A stretch of DNA of 40,662 nucleotides from Streptomyces sp. CB02056 (lineage in GTDB: Bacteria > Actinomycetota > Actinomycetes > Streptomycetales > Streptomycetaceae), in assembly GCF_001905545.1 (NCBI RefSeq), contig NZ_LIPD01000005.1, forward strand, positions 248,585 to 289,246. The letters run 5' to 3'. Below are positions 7,613 to 14,979 of this stretch, piece by piece. The notes under the pieces were generated by a model. The model saw only the letters and a list, made by a program, of their open reading frames with translations. It did not search any database and was not told the DNA's origin. The position numbers were made by a program, and so were the translations under genes. Position 1 is the stretch's first letter. Every line of letters begins with the position of its first letter.

Positions 7613-8602
7613 GTGCCCACCTGCCCTGCCCCGGTACGCCGCCTCGACACCGCCACCGCCCAGGAACTGACCGACACCGCCGCCGAGTTGCTGGCCCGCC
7701 ACGGCTCCGCGACCAGCCCCGACCTGCTGGCCGACCTGCCCGCGACACGCACCCGGCTCAGCGCGGAACTCCGGCACGCGCTGCGCCCGGTGGACACCGC
7801 CGACGGCCTGTTCGTGCTGCGCGGCCTGCGCCCCGACGACACCGAACTCGGCCCCACCCCCGGCCACTGGTCGACCGTCGGCGACGCCGGCGCGCTGTGG
7901 GACGTGACGCTGCTGCTGGTCTCCGCCCTGATGGGCACCCCGATCGCCTGGGACGGCCAGCAGGACGGCCGGTTCGTGCACAACATCGTGCCCTCGCCCG
8001 GCCACGAGAGCGAGCAGACCGGCGCCTCCAGCTCCGTCCTGCTCACCCCGCACACCGAGGACGCCTTCCACCCCGGCCGCGCCCACCTGCTGCTGCTCTG
8101 CTGCATGCGCAACCACGACCGGATCGCCACCACCGCGGCCGGCGTACGGCTGACCGCGCTCGCCCAGGCCGACCTGGACCAACTGAAGCGGCCCGTCGCG
8201 CCGATCCTGCCCGACGACGCCTACGAGCAGGCCCAGCAGTTCCCCGGCCGGCCCGCCCCGGTGCCCACCCTCTTCGACTCCCCCGACGGCCTGACCATGC
8301 GCTACGACCCCGCCTACACCCCGCTGGAGGGGACGGACGAGGCCTGGCGCGGCGCCTACGAGCGCCTGGGCGAGGAGCTGGCCCGGGTGTCCGTCGCGGT
8401 GAGCCTGGAGCCGGGCGACGTCCTGGTCGTCGACAACGACCTCGTCGTCCACGGCCGCGTCCCCTTCCGGGCCCGCTACGACGGCACCGACCGCTGGCTC
8501 AAGCGCGCCTCCGTCCGGGTCCAGGACCGCCCCACCCGCCCGCTCGCCGAGCACGACGAGCACGGCTACGGCCAGGCCGCCCTCACCGCCTGGGCCTCCT
8601 GA
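7613..8602 (+). CDS. VioC/AsnO-like 2-oxoglutarate Fe(II) oxygenase, putative arginine beta-hydroxylase
   Basis: This 329-residue protein is from the clavaminate-synthase/TauD-like group. The iron triad appears as HTE (His147, Glu149) and His280 in VVHGRVPF. The unusual His-x-Glu, instead of His-x-Asp, is typical of the amino-acid beta-hydroxylases VioC and AsnO. Arg294 or Arg298 (DRWLKR) would bind 2-oxoglutarate. The family hydroxylates free arginine or asparagine at the beta carbon. It is the first gene of the siderophore operon. The frame is open to 7445, but GTG 7613 has GGAAGG seven bases upstream and gives the family's normal length. In this context I infer that it supplies a hydroxyarginine unit, as in EDHA; the substrate itself cannot be read from sequence. 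Confidence 0.8.
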   Translation: MPTCPAPVRRLDTATAQELTDTAAELLARHGSATSPDLLADLPATRTRLSAELRHALRPVDTADGLFVLRGLRPDDTELGPTPGHWSTVGDAGALWDVTLLLVSALMGTPIAWDGQQDGRFVHNIVPSPGHESEQTGASSSVLLTPHTEDAFHPGRAHLLLLCCMRNHDRIATTAAGVRLTALAQADLDQLKRPVAPILPDDAYEQAQQFPGRPAPVPTLFDSPDGLTMRYDPAYTPLEGTDEAWRGAYERLGEELARVSVAVSLEPGDVLVVDNDLVVHGRVPFRARYDGTDRWLKRASVRVQDRPTRPLAEHDEHGYGQAALTAWAS

Positions 8603-8661
8603 CCGCCCGCTCTCCCCCCTGCTTTCCAGACGCCGCCTCACCGAACCGAAAGGGCACCCGC

Positions 8662-9651
8662 GTGGACCGGGACGACACCACCCTGCGCGTACTCTCCACC
8701 AGCGACCTCGCCGGCCTGGACATCACCCTGGCCGACGTCGTCGACACCGTCGAACAGGCCTACCGCACCCTGGCCGCCGGCCGGTCCGACAACCCCCGCA
8801 AGCTCACCGTCCGGCCCGCCGACGGCCACTCCGTCTCCTACGCCATGCTCGGCCGCGACGGGGTGCGCAACGTCGTCGCGTTCAAGACCTCGTACAAGCA
8901 CGGCCTGGACAAGGGCCGCGACGAGCAGCACTACTACACGACGCTGACCGTCTACGACGACGTCACCGGCCTGCCGGTCGCCATGATGGACTGCTCCCGC
9001 ATCGGCTCGCTGCGCACCCCGGCCGTCTCCGCCCTGCTGGCCCGCGAGTGCGCCTCCCCCGACGCCGCCACCGCGCTGGTGATCGGCACCGGCACCCAGG
9101 GCCGCCTCGCGCTGCCGTTCCTGCTCACCACGCTGCCCGGGCTGAAGCGCCTGCTGCTCTCCGGCACCCACCCCGACGGCATCGCCGCCGTCCGCCAGGA
9201 GCTGGAGCGCCACTTCCCCGGCCGCGAGCTGGAGTTGGTCACCGACCTCGAAGCGGCCGCCCGGGACGCGGACGTCATCGTCGCCACCGCCGGCGGCCAC
9301 ACCCCCGCCGCCGTCGAGGCCGACTGGCTGAAGCCCGGCGCGACCGCGATCCTCGTCGGCCACGGCCTCGCCCCGTCCACGCTGCACCGCGCGGACCGGG
9401 TGATCGCCACCAGCGAGGCCCAGATGCGCGTCACCGGTACCGACATGGCCGACGCCGACGGCACCCTGCCCGCCGTCGACCTGGAACTGCCCGCCGCCAT
9501 CTCCGGCGCCTCCAACGCCCGTACCGCGCCCGACCAGCGGATCTTCGCCTACAACAGCGGCCTGGTCGTCACCGACATCGCGCTCGGCCACCGCTTCGCC
9601 CAACTCGCCGCCGACCAGGGCCTGGGCACCGAGGTGGACCTGTGGCGCTGA
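8662..9651 (+). CDS. SbnB-like N-(1-amino-1-carboxyethyl)amino-acid dehydrogenase (ornithine cyclodeaminase/mu-crystallin fold)
   Basis: This 329-residue member of the ornithine cyclodeaminase/mu-crystallin family carries an NAD(P)-binding motif VIGTGTQGRLALPFL in its middle. The N-terminal half has the family segments RKLTVRP and FKTSYKHGLDKGRDEQHYYTTLTVYD. In staphyloferrin B synthesis SbnB oxidatively splits the SbnA product to give L-2,3-diaminopropionate. An SbnA-like gene lies two genes downstream, so the same chemistry is likely. GTG 8662 is preceded by AAAGGG at good distance, 59 bases after the oxygenase. The 3' end overlaps the next gene by 10 bases. In the EDDS/EDHA model the amino-acid partner may be aspartate rather than glutamate, but that is inference. 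Confidence 0.82.
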   Translation: MDRDDTTLRVLSTSDLAGLDITLADVVDTVEQAYRTLAAGRSDNPRKLTVRPADGHSVSYAMLGRDGVRNVVAFKTSYKHGLDKGRDEQHYYTTLTVYDDVTGLPVAMMDCSRIGSLRTPAVSALLARECASPDAATALVIGTGTQGRLALPFLLTTLPGLKRLLLSGTHPDGIAAVRQELERHFPGRELELVTDLEAAARDADVIVATAGGHTPAAVEADWLKPGATAILVGHGLAPSTLHRADRVIATSEAQMRVTGTDMADADGTLPAVDLELPAAISGASNARTAPDQRIFAYNSGLVVTDIALGHRFAQLAADQGLGTEVDLWR

Positions 9652-10985
9652 CCCTGCCCGCCCACCCCGACCCACTCGCCGAGCGCCTCCACGCGAGCGG
9701 CCTGCTCCACGAACTCGCCCACGGCCTCGGCGGAGGGTTCCACTACCTGCTGCCCGAGCGCTTCGACGCCAACCTCGCCGCGTTCCGCGCCGTCCTCGCC
9801 GACACCGGCGTGGACGGGCGGGTCTACTTCGCCAAGAAGGCCAACAAGGCCGCCGCGTTCGTCGAACGCTGCGCCGCCACCGGGGCCGGGGTCGACGTCG
9901 CCTCGCTCGGCGAGCTGCGCGAGGCGCTCGGCCACGGCGTGCGCGGCGAGGACCTCGTCGTCACCGGCCCCGCCAAGTCCGAGGCCCTGCTGCGCATCGC
10001 GGCCCTCCAGGGCGCGCTGATCGCCGTCGACGCCCTCGACGAACTGGAGCGCGTCCTGCACCTGGACGTCCCCCGGCCCGTCCGCCTCCTGCTGCGCCGT
10101 CACCCGCCCGCCCAGCCCCGCAGCCGCTTCGGCCTCGACGACGACCAGCTGGACGCCGCGCTGTCGCGCTGCGCCGCGGCCGGTGAGCGGGTCCGGATGG
10201 AGGGCTTCAGCTTCCACCTGTCCGGCTACGAGGTGCGGCCGCGCACCGACCTCGCGGGCGAACTCGTCGACCTGTGCCTCAAGGCCCGGACGATGGGCCT
10301 GCCGGCGGACCGGATCAGCATCGGCGGCGGCTTCGCCGTCGACTACGTGCCCGCCGACGCCTGGGAGCTGTTCCTCGCCGAGCAGGAGCCCGGGCACTAC
10401 CACGGCGGCCGGACGTTCACCACGGGCGACTTCTACCCCTACCACTCCCCCGTCGCCGGGGCCGACGCGCTGCGCTCGATCCTCACCGGCCGCCCGGGCG
10501 GGCAGGGGCCCGACCTGGCCGAGCGGCTGCGGGAGGCCGGCGTGACGCTGCTGCTGGAACCCGGACGCGCGCTGCTCGACCGGGCCGGCTCCTCCGTCTT
10601 CGTCGTCCAGGGCGTCAAGGACCGGGCCGGATACGGCATCGTCACCGTCGACGGCACCAGCCTGAGCCTGTCCGAGCAGTGGTTCAACAGCGAGTACCTG
10701 CCCGAGCCCGTACTCCTGCCCCGCTCTCCCGGCCAGGCGGCCGAGGAGTACCGGGCGTGCGTCGGCGGCGCCAGCTGCCTCGACTCCGACCTCCTGACCT
10801 GGCGCAAGATCCCCTTCCCCGCCCGGCCCCGGGTCGGCGACCTCCTCGTCTACCCCAACACCGCCGGCTACCAGATGGACTCCAACGAGTCCCCCTTCCA
10901 CGACCTCCCCCTGCCGGCCAAGGTCGTCGTCCAGCACGAGGACGGCCGACCGCGCTGGCGCCTCGACCGCCGCCCCGCCCTCTGA
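9642..10985 (+). CDS. Y4yA/SbnH-like fold-type III PLP decarboxylase
   Basis: This 447-residue enzyme belongs to the ornithine/diaminopimelate decarboxylase superfamily. The PLP lysine is Lys66 in YFAKKAN. GVDVASLGEL (83-92), a glycine-rich phosphate loop (ISIGGGF), LEPGRALLD and the active-site GGASCLDSD (Cys and Asp from the partner subunit) all appear in order. It resembles the Y4yA group, which travels with SbnA- and SbnB-like genes. The likely role is decarboxylation of a diaminopropionate-containing intermediate to leave an ethylenediamine unit, as SbnH does on citryl-diaminopropionate. GTG 9642 overlaps the SbnB-like gene by 10 bases, so translation is coupled. Free lysine or ornithine decarboxylase activity is a less likely alternative. 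Confidence 0.82.
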   Translation: MALTLPAHPDPLAERLHASGLLHELAHGLGGGFHYLLPERFDANLAAFRAVLADTGVDGRVYFAKKANKAAAFVERCAATGAGVDVASLGELREALGHGVRGEDLVVTGPAKSEALLRIAALQGALIAVDALDELERVLHLDVPRPVRLLLRRHPPAQPRSRFGLDDDQLDAALSRCAAAGERVRMEGFSFHLSGYEVRPRTDLAGELVDLCLKARTMGLPADRISIGGGFAVDYVPADAWELFLAEQEPGHYHGGRTFTTGDFYPYHSPVAGADALRSILTGRPGGQGPDLAERLREAGVTLLLEPGRALLDRAGSSVFVVQGVKDRAGYGIVTVDGTSLSLSEQWFNSEYLPEPVLLPRSPGQAAEEYRACVGGASCLDSDLLTWRKIPFPARPRVGDLLVYPNTAGYQMDSNESPFHDLPLPAKVVVQHEDGRPRWRLDRRPAL

Positions 10986-11034
10986 TCCCACTGATCCGAC
11001 GCCACCCACCGCGCTCACCAGGAAGCCCCCCGCC

Positions 11035-12066
11035 ATGACCGACGCCCTGCACCGCCCCCCGGTGGTCACCCGGATCTCCGACCTCATCGGCTACACCCCG
11101 CTGTTCGAACTCGCCCGCGCCGACAACGGCGCCCGCCTGCTCCTCAAACTGGAGATGTTCAACCCCACCGGCAGCGCCAAGATCCGCATGGCCCGGCAGA
11201 TGGTCCTCGACGCCGAGGAGCGCGGACAGCTGCGCGAGGGCGGCCACATCATCGAGTCCACCTCCGGCAACACCGGCCTCGGGCTGGCCGTGGTCGCCGC
11301 CGAACGCGGCTACCGCTTCACCGCCGTCGTCGACAACCACGCCGCCGCCGACAAGCTGCGCGGCATGAAGGCCATGGGCACCGAGCTGGTGTACGTCGAC
11401 GCGGACACCGACGGCGAGGAGCTGCACACCGCCGCCCGCGAGGAGCGCGCCGAGGAGATGGCCCGCGGCAGGGACAACACCTTCTTCACCGAGCAGCACA
11501 ACAACCCCAGCAACGCGGTCGGTTACCACGCGGTCGGCCGGGAGATCGCCCAGGCCCTGGACAACCGGGTCGACGTGCTGGTCGGCGCCGTCGGCACCGG
11601 CGGCGGGCTGTGCGGCACCGCCCGCGAGCTCAAGGCGTACGTGCCGGACGTGACGGTCGTCGGCGTCGAGCCGAAGGGCTCCATCGCCTTCGGCCCGCCC
11701 GCCCACGACTACTACCAGTCCGGCACCGGCACCCCCGAGGGCGCCACCATCGGCCTGCTCGTCGACTACGACCTCATCGACGAGGGCGTCAAGGTCGGCG
11801 ACATCGAGGCCTTCGCCACCGCCCGCGTCGTCGCCCGCCGCACCGGGCTGCTCATCGGCGGCTCCGCCGGCGGCGTCGTCCATGACGCCCTGGCCCGCCT
11901 GACGACCCTGCCGCCGGACGCCGTTATGGTCGCGTTCATCAACGACGGCGGGGAGAAGTACCTGGACACCGTCTTCAACGACGACTGGATGACGGCCCGC
12001 GACCTCCTCGACGAGGCCGTCGAGACCGGCATCGACGAATCCCTCGCCAAACTCCGCAGGCCCTGA
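11035..12066 (+). CDS. SbnA-like PLP synthase (cysteine synthase fold-type II)
   Basis: This 343-residue protein is related to CysK and SbnA. The PLP lysine is Lys49 in NPTGSAKIR, the substrate loop STSGNTG is at 76-81, and the phosphate-binding GTGGG follows near residue 187. CysK proteins have VKDR after the lysine region; here it is AKIR, which argues against plain cysteine synthesis. SbnA joins O-phosphoserine with glutamate, and its partner SbnB then releases 2,3-diaminopropionate. Having both in one iron-box operon supports that role. The ATG at 11035 is 49 bases after the decarboxylase gene, and the MATE gene follows closely. Confidence 0.83.
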   Translation: MTDALHRPPVVTRISDLIGYTPLFELARADNGARLLLKLEMFNPTGSAKIRMARQMVLDAEERGQLREGGHIIESTSGNTGLGLAVVAAERGYRFTAVVDNHAAADKLRGMKAMGTELVYVDADTDGEELHTAAREERAEEMARGRDNTFFTEQHNNPSNAVGYHAVGREIAQALDNRVDVLVGAVGTGGGLCGTARELKAYVPDVTVVGVEPKGSIAFGPPAHDYYQSGTGTPEGATIGLLVDYDLIDEGVKVGDIEAFATARVVARRTGLLIGGSAGGVVHDALARLTTLPPDAVMVAFINDGGEKYLDTVFNDDWMTARDLLDEAVETGIDESLAKLRRP

Positions 12067-12070
12067 CACC

Positions 12071-12100
12071 CCCAGAGACGTGACACCCAGAGACGTGACA
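12071..12100 (+). repeat. 15-bp tandem duplication at the MATE start
   Basis: CCCAGAGACGTGACA occurs twice without spacing (12071-12085 and 12086-12100). Each copy holds an in-frame GTG upstream of the likely ATG at 12107, so the duplication added two possible starts. Confidence 0.9.
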
Positions 12101-12106
12101 CCCACC

Positions 12107-13549
12107 ATGCAGCAGCTGACCACCCTGGCGCGCGACAGCCGCGCGCTCGCCGCCCTCGCCGTACCGCTCGCCCTCACCCAGCTCGCCCAGGTCGCCCTCA
12201 CCACCACCGACACGATCATGATGGGCGTCCTGGGCACCGAGGCCCTCGCGGCCGGCGGCCTCGCCCTGGTGATCTTCAACCAGCTCCGCACCATGGGCGT
12301 CGGGCTGGTCACCTCCGTCGGCAACCAGGTGGCGGCCGCGGCGGCCCGGGCCGAACGCGCCGGAACCGCCGAGCCCACTGGAACCGCCGCCGACGCCGAC
12401 ACCGACACCGCCGACCAGGAAGTCCGGGGCCTGGTGCGGGCCGCGATGGCCGTCGCCACCCTCGCCGGACTGGCCGGCGCCGTCCTGATGGTCCTCATCG
12501 GCCAGGCCGCCACCTGGCTCGGCCAGGACGCGGAGGTCGCCCACCGCGCCCAGGGCATGCTCGCCGCCCTCGCCCCCGGCCTCGTACCCTGCCTCTGGTT
12601 CCAGGCGATCCGCCAGTTCACCGTCGGCATGCGCCGCCCCCAGGCGCTGCTGCGGATCACCCTCGCCTCCGTCGCCGTCAACGCCGCCCTCAACTGGGCC
12701 TTCATCCACGGCACCTGGGGCCTGCCCCGGCTCGGCCTCACCGGCATCGGCGTCGCCACCAGCAGCGTCTACCTGCTGTCCTTCCTCGCCCTCTACGCCT
12801 CCGCCCGCCGCGACGACCGGCTGGCACCGCTGCTGGGCCTGGACTTCTGGCGCGCCGACGCCGCGACCGTCCGCCGCCTGCTCGGCCTCGGCACGCCGAT
12901 CGCCGCCACCTACGGCTCCGAGGCCGGGTTCTTCTCCGTCACCGCGCTGCTCGCCGGCAGCTTCGGCCCCGCCGCGCTCGCCGCCCACACCGCCGTCAAC
13001 CAGCTGATCTACATCGTCTTCCAGGTCGCCGTCGGCCTCTCGCACGCCGCGTCCATCAACGTCAGCCGCGAACTCGCCCTCGGCGAGTACGCCGCCGCCC
13101 GCCGCATCAAGAACACCGCGCTCGCCTGCGGCGCCGTGGTGATGACGGTCGTCGGCACCCTCTACCTCGCGCTCCCGGATCTCGTCCTGCGCCCCTACTT
13201 CGACCCGAACGCGCCCACCGACCAGCAGGGCCTGAAGATCGCCACCGGCCTGCTCGTCGTCGTCGCCGTCCTGCAGTTCTTCGACTGCGCCCAGAACATC
13301 GGCGTCGGCCTGCTGCGCGGCCTCGACGACACCAGGAGCGGCTTCCGCATCACCCTCGTCGGCTACTGGGCCGTCGGCCTGCCCGCCTCCTGGCTCCTCG
13401 CCTACCCCCTCGGCGGCGAGACCCGCGGCCTCTGGTTCGGCCTGCTGATCGGCCTCGCCACCACCGCGGTCCTCCTCCTGCGCCGCTACGGCCGCGCCCT
13501 CACCGCCAGGGCCGCCACGGCACCCGACGCCGTCGCCGCCGGAGCCTGA
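12107..13549 (+). CDS. MATE-family efflux transporter, putative siderophore exporter
   Basis: This protein of about 480 residues has roughly twelve hydrophobic segments in two related halves, the MATE fold. N-terminal landmarks are PLALTQLAQVALTTTDTIMMG and AGGLALVIFNQLRTMGVG. The second half has GTPIAATYGSEAGFF and AAHTAVNQLIYIVFQVAVGLSHAASI. It exports small cationic or chelating molecules by ion antiport in the family. It lies 40 bases after the SbnA-like gene and is the natural exporter for the product. The start is ambiguous: ATG 12107 gives the usual N-terminus, while in-frame GTGs at 12080 and 12095 lie in a 15-bp tandem duplication. A stretch rich in Ala, Thr and Asp near residues 87-105 is an extra loop. 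Confidence 0.85.
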   Translation: MQQLTTLARDSRALAALAVPLALTQLAQVALTTTDTIMMGVLGTEALAAGGLALVIFNQLRTMGVGLVTSVGNQVAAAAARAERAGTAEPTGTAADADTDTADQEVRGLVRAAMAVATLAGLAGAVLMVLIGQAATWLGQDAEVAHRAQGMLAALAPGLVPCLWFQAIRQFTVGMRRPQALLRITLASVAVNAALNWAFIHGTWGLPRLGLTGIGVATSSVYLLSFLALYASARRDDRLAPLLGLDFWRADAATVRRLLGLGTPIAATYGSEAGFFSVTALLAGSFGPAALAAHTAVNQLIYIVFQVAVGLSHAASINVSRELALGEYAAARRIKNTALACGAVVMTVVGTLYLALPDLVLRPYFDPNAPTDQQGLKIATGLLVVVAVLQFFDCAQNIGVGLLRGLDDTRSGFRITLVGYWAVGLPASWLLAYPLGGETRGLWFGLLIGLATTAVLLLRRYGRALTARAATAPDAVAAGA

Positions 13550-13586
13550 CAGCCCGTCGGCGGTGCCTGACAGCCCGTCGGCGGTG
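13545..13586 (+). repeat. 21-bp tandem duplication spanning the MATE stop
   Basis: CCTGACAGCCCGTCGGCGGTG occurs twice head to tail (13545-13565, 13566-13586). The first copy contains the MATE stop codon, and the second repeats it in frame. It looks like a slipped-strand duplication. Confidence 0.9.
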
Positions 13587-13621
13587 CCGGAGGGCGGGTG
13601 CCACCCCCGCCCGTCCTCCGG
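13587..13621 (+). terminator. Hairpin between the MATE and CopD-like genes
   Basis: A stem of 12 base pairs including one G-U (outer arms CCGGAGG and CCTCCGG) encloses a C-rich loop, 38 bases after the MATE stop. It could be a terminator or a partial attenuator lowering expression of the CopD-like gene. No U-tract follows, as is usual in these genomes. Confidence 0.6.
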
Positions 13622-13668
13622 CGCACCACCCTGCTCCGCATCCACCCACCACCACGTGAGACTCCCCC

Positions 13669-14829
13669 ATGCACGCTGCCTCGCTCGCCGCCACCGCCAC
13701 CCCGTACGTCCTGCCCCCGCTGTGGCGCGTCCTGACCAAGGCCGGCTACTTCCTCGGCCTCAGCGCGGCCATCGGCACCACCGTCACCTACGCCACCACC
13801 GTCCGCCCCGCCCTGCGCGGCGCGGACCCCGACGACTCCAGGGTCCTGCGCGCCAGGGCCGCGACCTGCCTGGCCGTGTCCGGCGTGGTCCTCCTGGTCG
13901 CGGGCTACTTCCAGCTCGCCGCCCGCCTCGCCCGCGCCGGCAAGGGCATGCCCTTCGGTGACGCCCTCGCCCCCGGCAGGCTCTGGGACTACCTCCAGGC
14001 CCCGGCCGCCAAGGGCGCCTGGATCGCCCAGGGCACCGTCCACCTCGTCCAGAACGCCGTCCTGGCCGCGACGGCCGTCCTGCTGGCCGCCCTGTTCGTC
14101 CCGGCCGTACGCCGCCACGTCGACGCGATAGCGCTCACCGCGCTGCCGGCCGCCCTCGCCGTCACCCTGATCGCCGCCGTCCCGACCACCACCCCCGCCG
14201 GACTCGACCGCTGGCTCGACCTCCTCCTCGACCAGGCGCACATCGTCTCGGGCACCGTCTGGCTCGGCGGCCTCGCCCTGCTCGTCGCGCTCGCCGGCAC
14301 CCGCGGCCGGCTCGGCACGGGCGCCGGCCTGGTGTGGGCGGACCTGTGGCGCCGCTTCAGCCTGGTCGCCATGGTCTGCGTCGCCGCCGTCACCGTCTCC
14401 GGTCTCTGGCTCAGCTGGAAGCACGTCGGCGCGGTCTCCCAGCTGTGGACCACCGGCTACGGCCTCGCCCTGCTCGTCAAGGTCCTCCTCGTCCTCGGCC
14501 TCGTCACCGCCGGCGCCTTCAACCAGTTCTGGCTGATGCCCCGCATCGCCCACGCCCGGCGCACCGACGACACCTCCTCCCTGCTCCACCTCACGCTGCG
14601 GCACTTCCCGAAGGTCGTGTGGGGAGAGGTCGCCCTCGGCGTCGCCGTCCTGGCGGTCGTCCCGTTCATCACCGGATCGGCGCGCGCCGAGGCCGCGGAC
14701 GCCAAGGCCGTCTCCTCCGGCACCGTCTTCGCGGCCGGCGCCGCCCTCGTGCTGGCCCTCGGCGTCTCCCTCTACGCCACCGCCAAGGCCTCCGACGCCC
14801 TCGCCCGCCGTCAGGGCGCCACCGCCTGA
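13669..14829 (+). CDS. CopD-family membrane protein
   Basis: This 386-residue multi-pass membrane protein matches the copper resistance CopD pattern. About eight hydrophobic segments are seen, with histidines near membrane edges (QAHIVSGTVWLGGLALL, SWKHVGAV, LTLRHFPKVVWGEVALG). CopD proteins are linked to copper transport or delivery across the membrane. It follows the MATE gene by 119 bases across a hairpin and is closed by a strong terminator, so it is the last gene of the locus. Its presence with a chelator operon may mean the chelator also handles copper or needs protection from it. No CopC domain is fused to it or lies near it. Confidence 0.75.
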   Translation: MHAASLAATATPYVLPPLWRVLTKAGYFLGLSAAIGTTVTYATTVRPALRGADPDDSRVLRARAATCLAVSGVVLLVAGYFQLAARLARAGKGMPFGDALAPGRLWDYLQAPAAKGAWIAQGTVHLVQNAVLAATAVLLAALFVPAVRRHVDAIALTALPAALAVTLIAAVPTTTPAGLDRWLDLLLDQAHIVSGTVWLGGLALLVALAGTRGRLGTGAGLVWADLWRRFSLVAMVCVAAVTVSGLWLSWKHVGAVSQLWTTGYGLALLVKVLLVLGLVTAGAFNQFWLMPRIAHARRTDDTSSLLHLTLRHFPKVVWGEVALGVAVLAVVPFITGSARAEAADAKAVSSGTVFAAGAALVLALGVSLYATAKASDALARRQGATA

Positions 14830-14835
14830 CGACGG

Positions 14836-14871
14836 ACGTGGGGCCGCCGACCCGGGTCGGCGGCCCCACGT
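14836..14871. terminator. Perfect 36-base palindrome, bidirectional terminator
   Basis: Two perfectly complementary 18-base arms (left arm begins ACGTGGGGCC) lie seven bases after the CopD-like stop. It ends the siderophore operon. The convergent gene stops at 14980, so it can serve both directions. Confidence 0.9.
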
Positions 14872-14979
14872 GTCCCTCCGCCGAGGCCTGCGACACATCC
14901 GGCTCCAGCCGACCCTCATCGAGGGAGGCCTGACCGGTACCGGTCTGTCATTCGCCCCACCGACTCCGCCCTGAGAACC

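Noticed and set aside
7238..14829. Staphyloferrin B pathway
   Set aside because: SbnA, SbnB and SbnH-like enzymes are present, but the NIS synthetases (SbnC, SbnE, SbnF) and citrate synthase (SbnG) are absent, and an amino-acid oxygenase is added.
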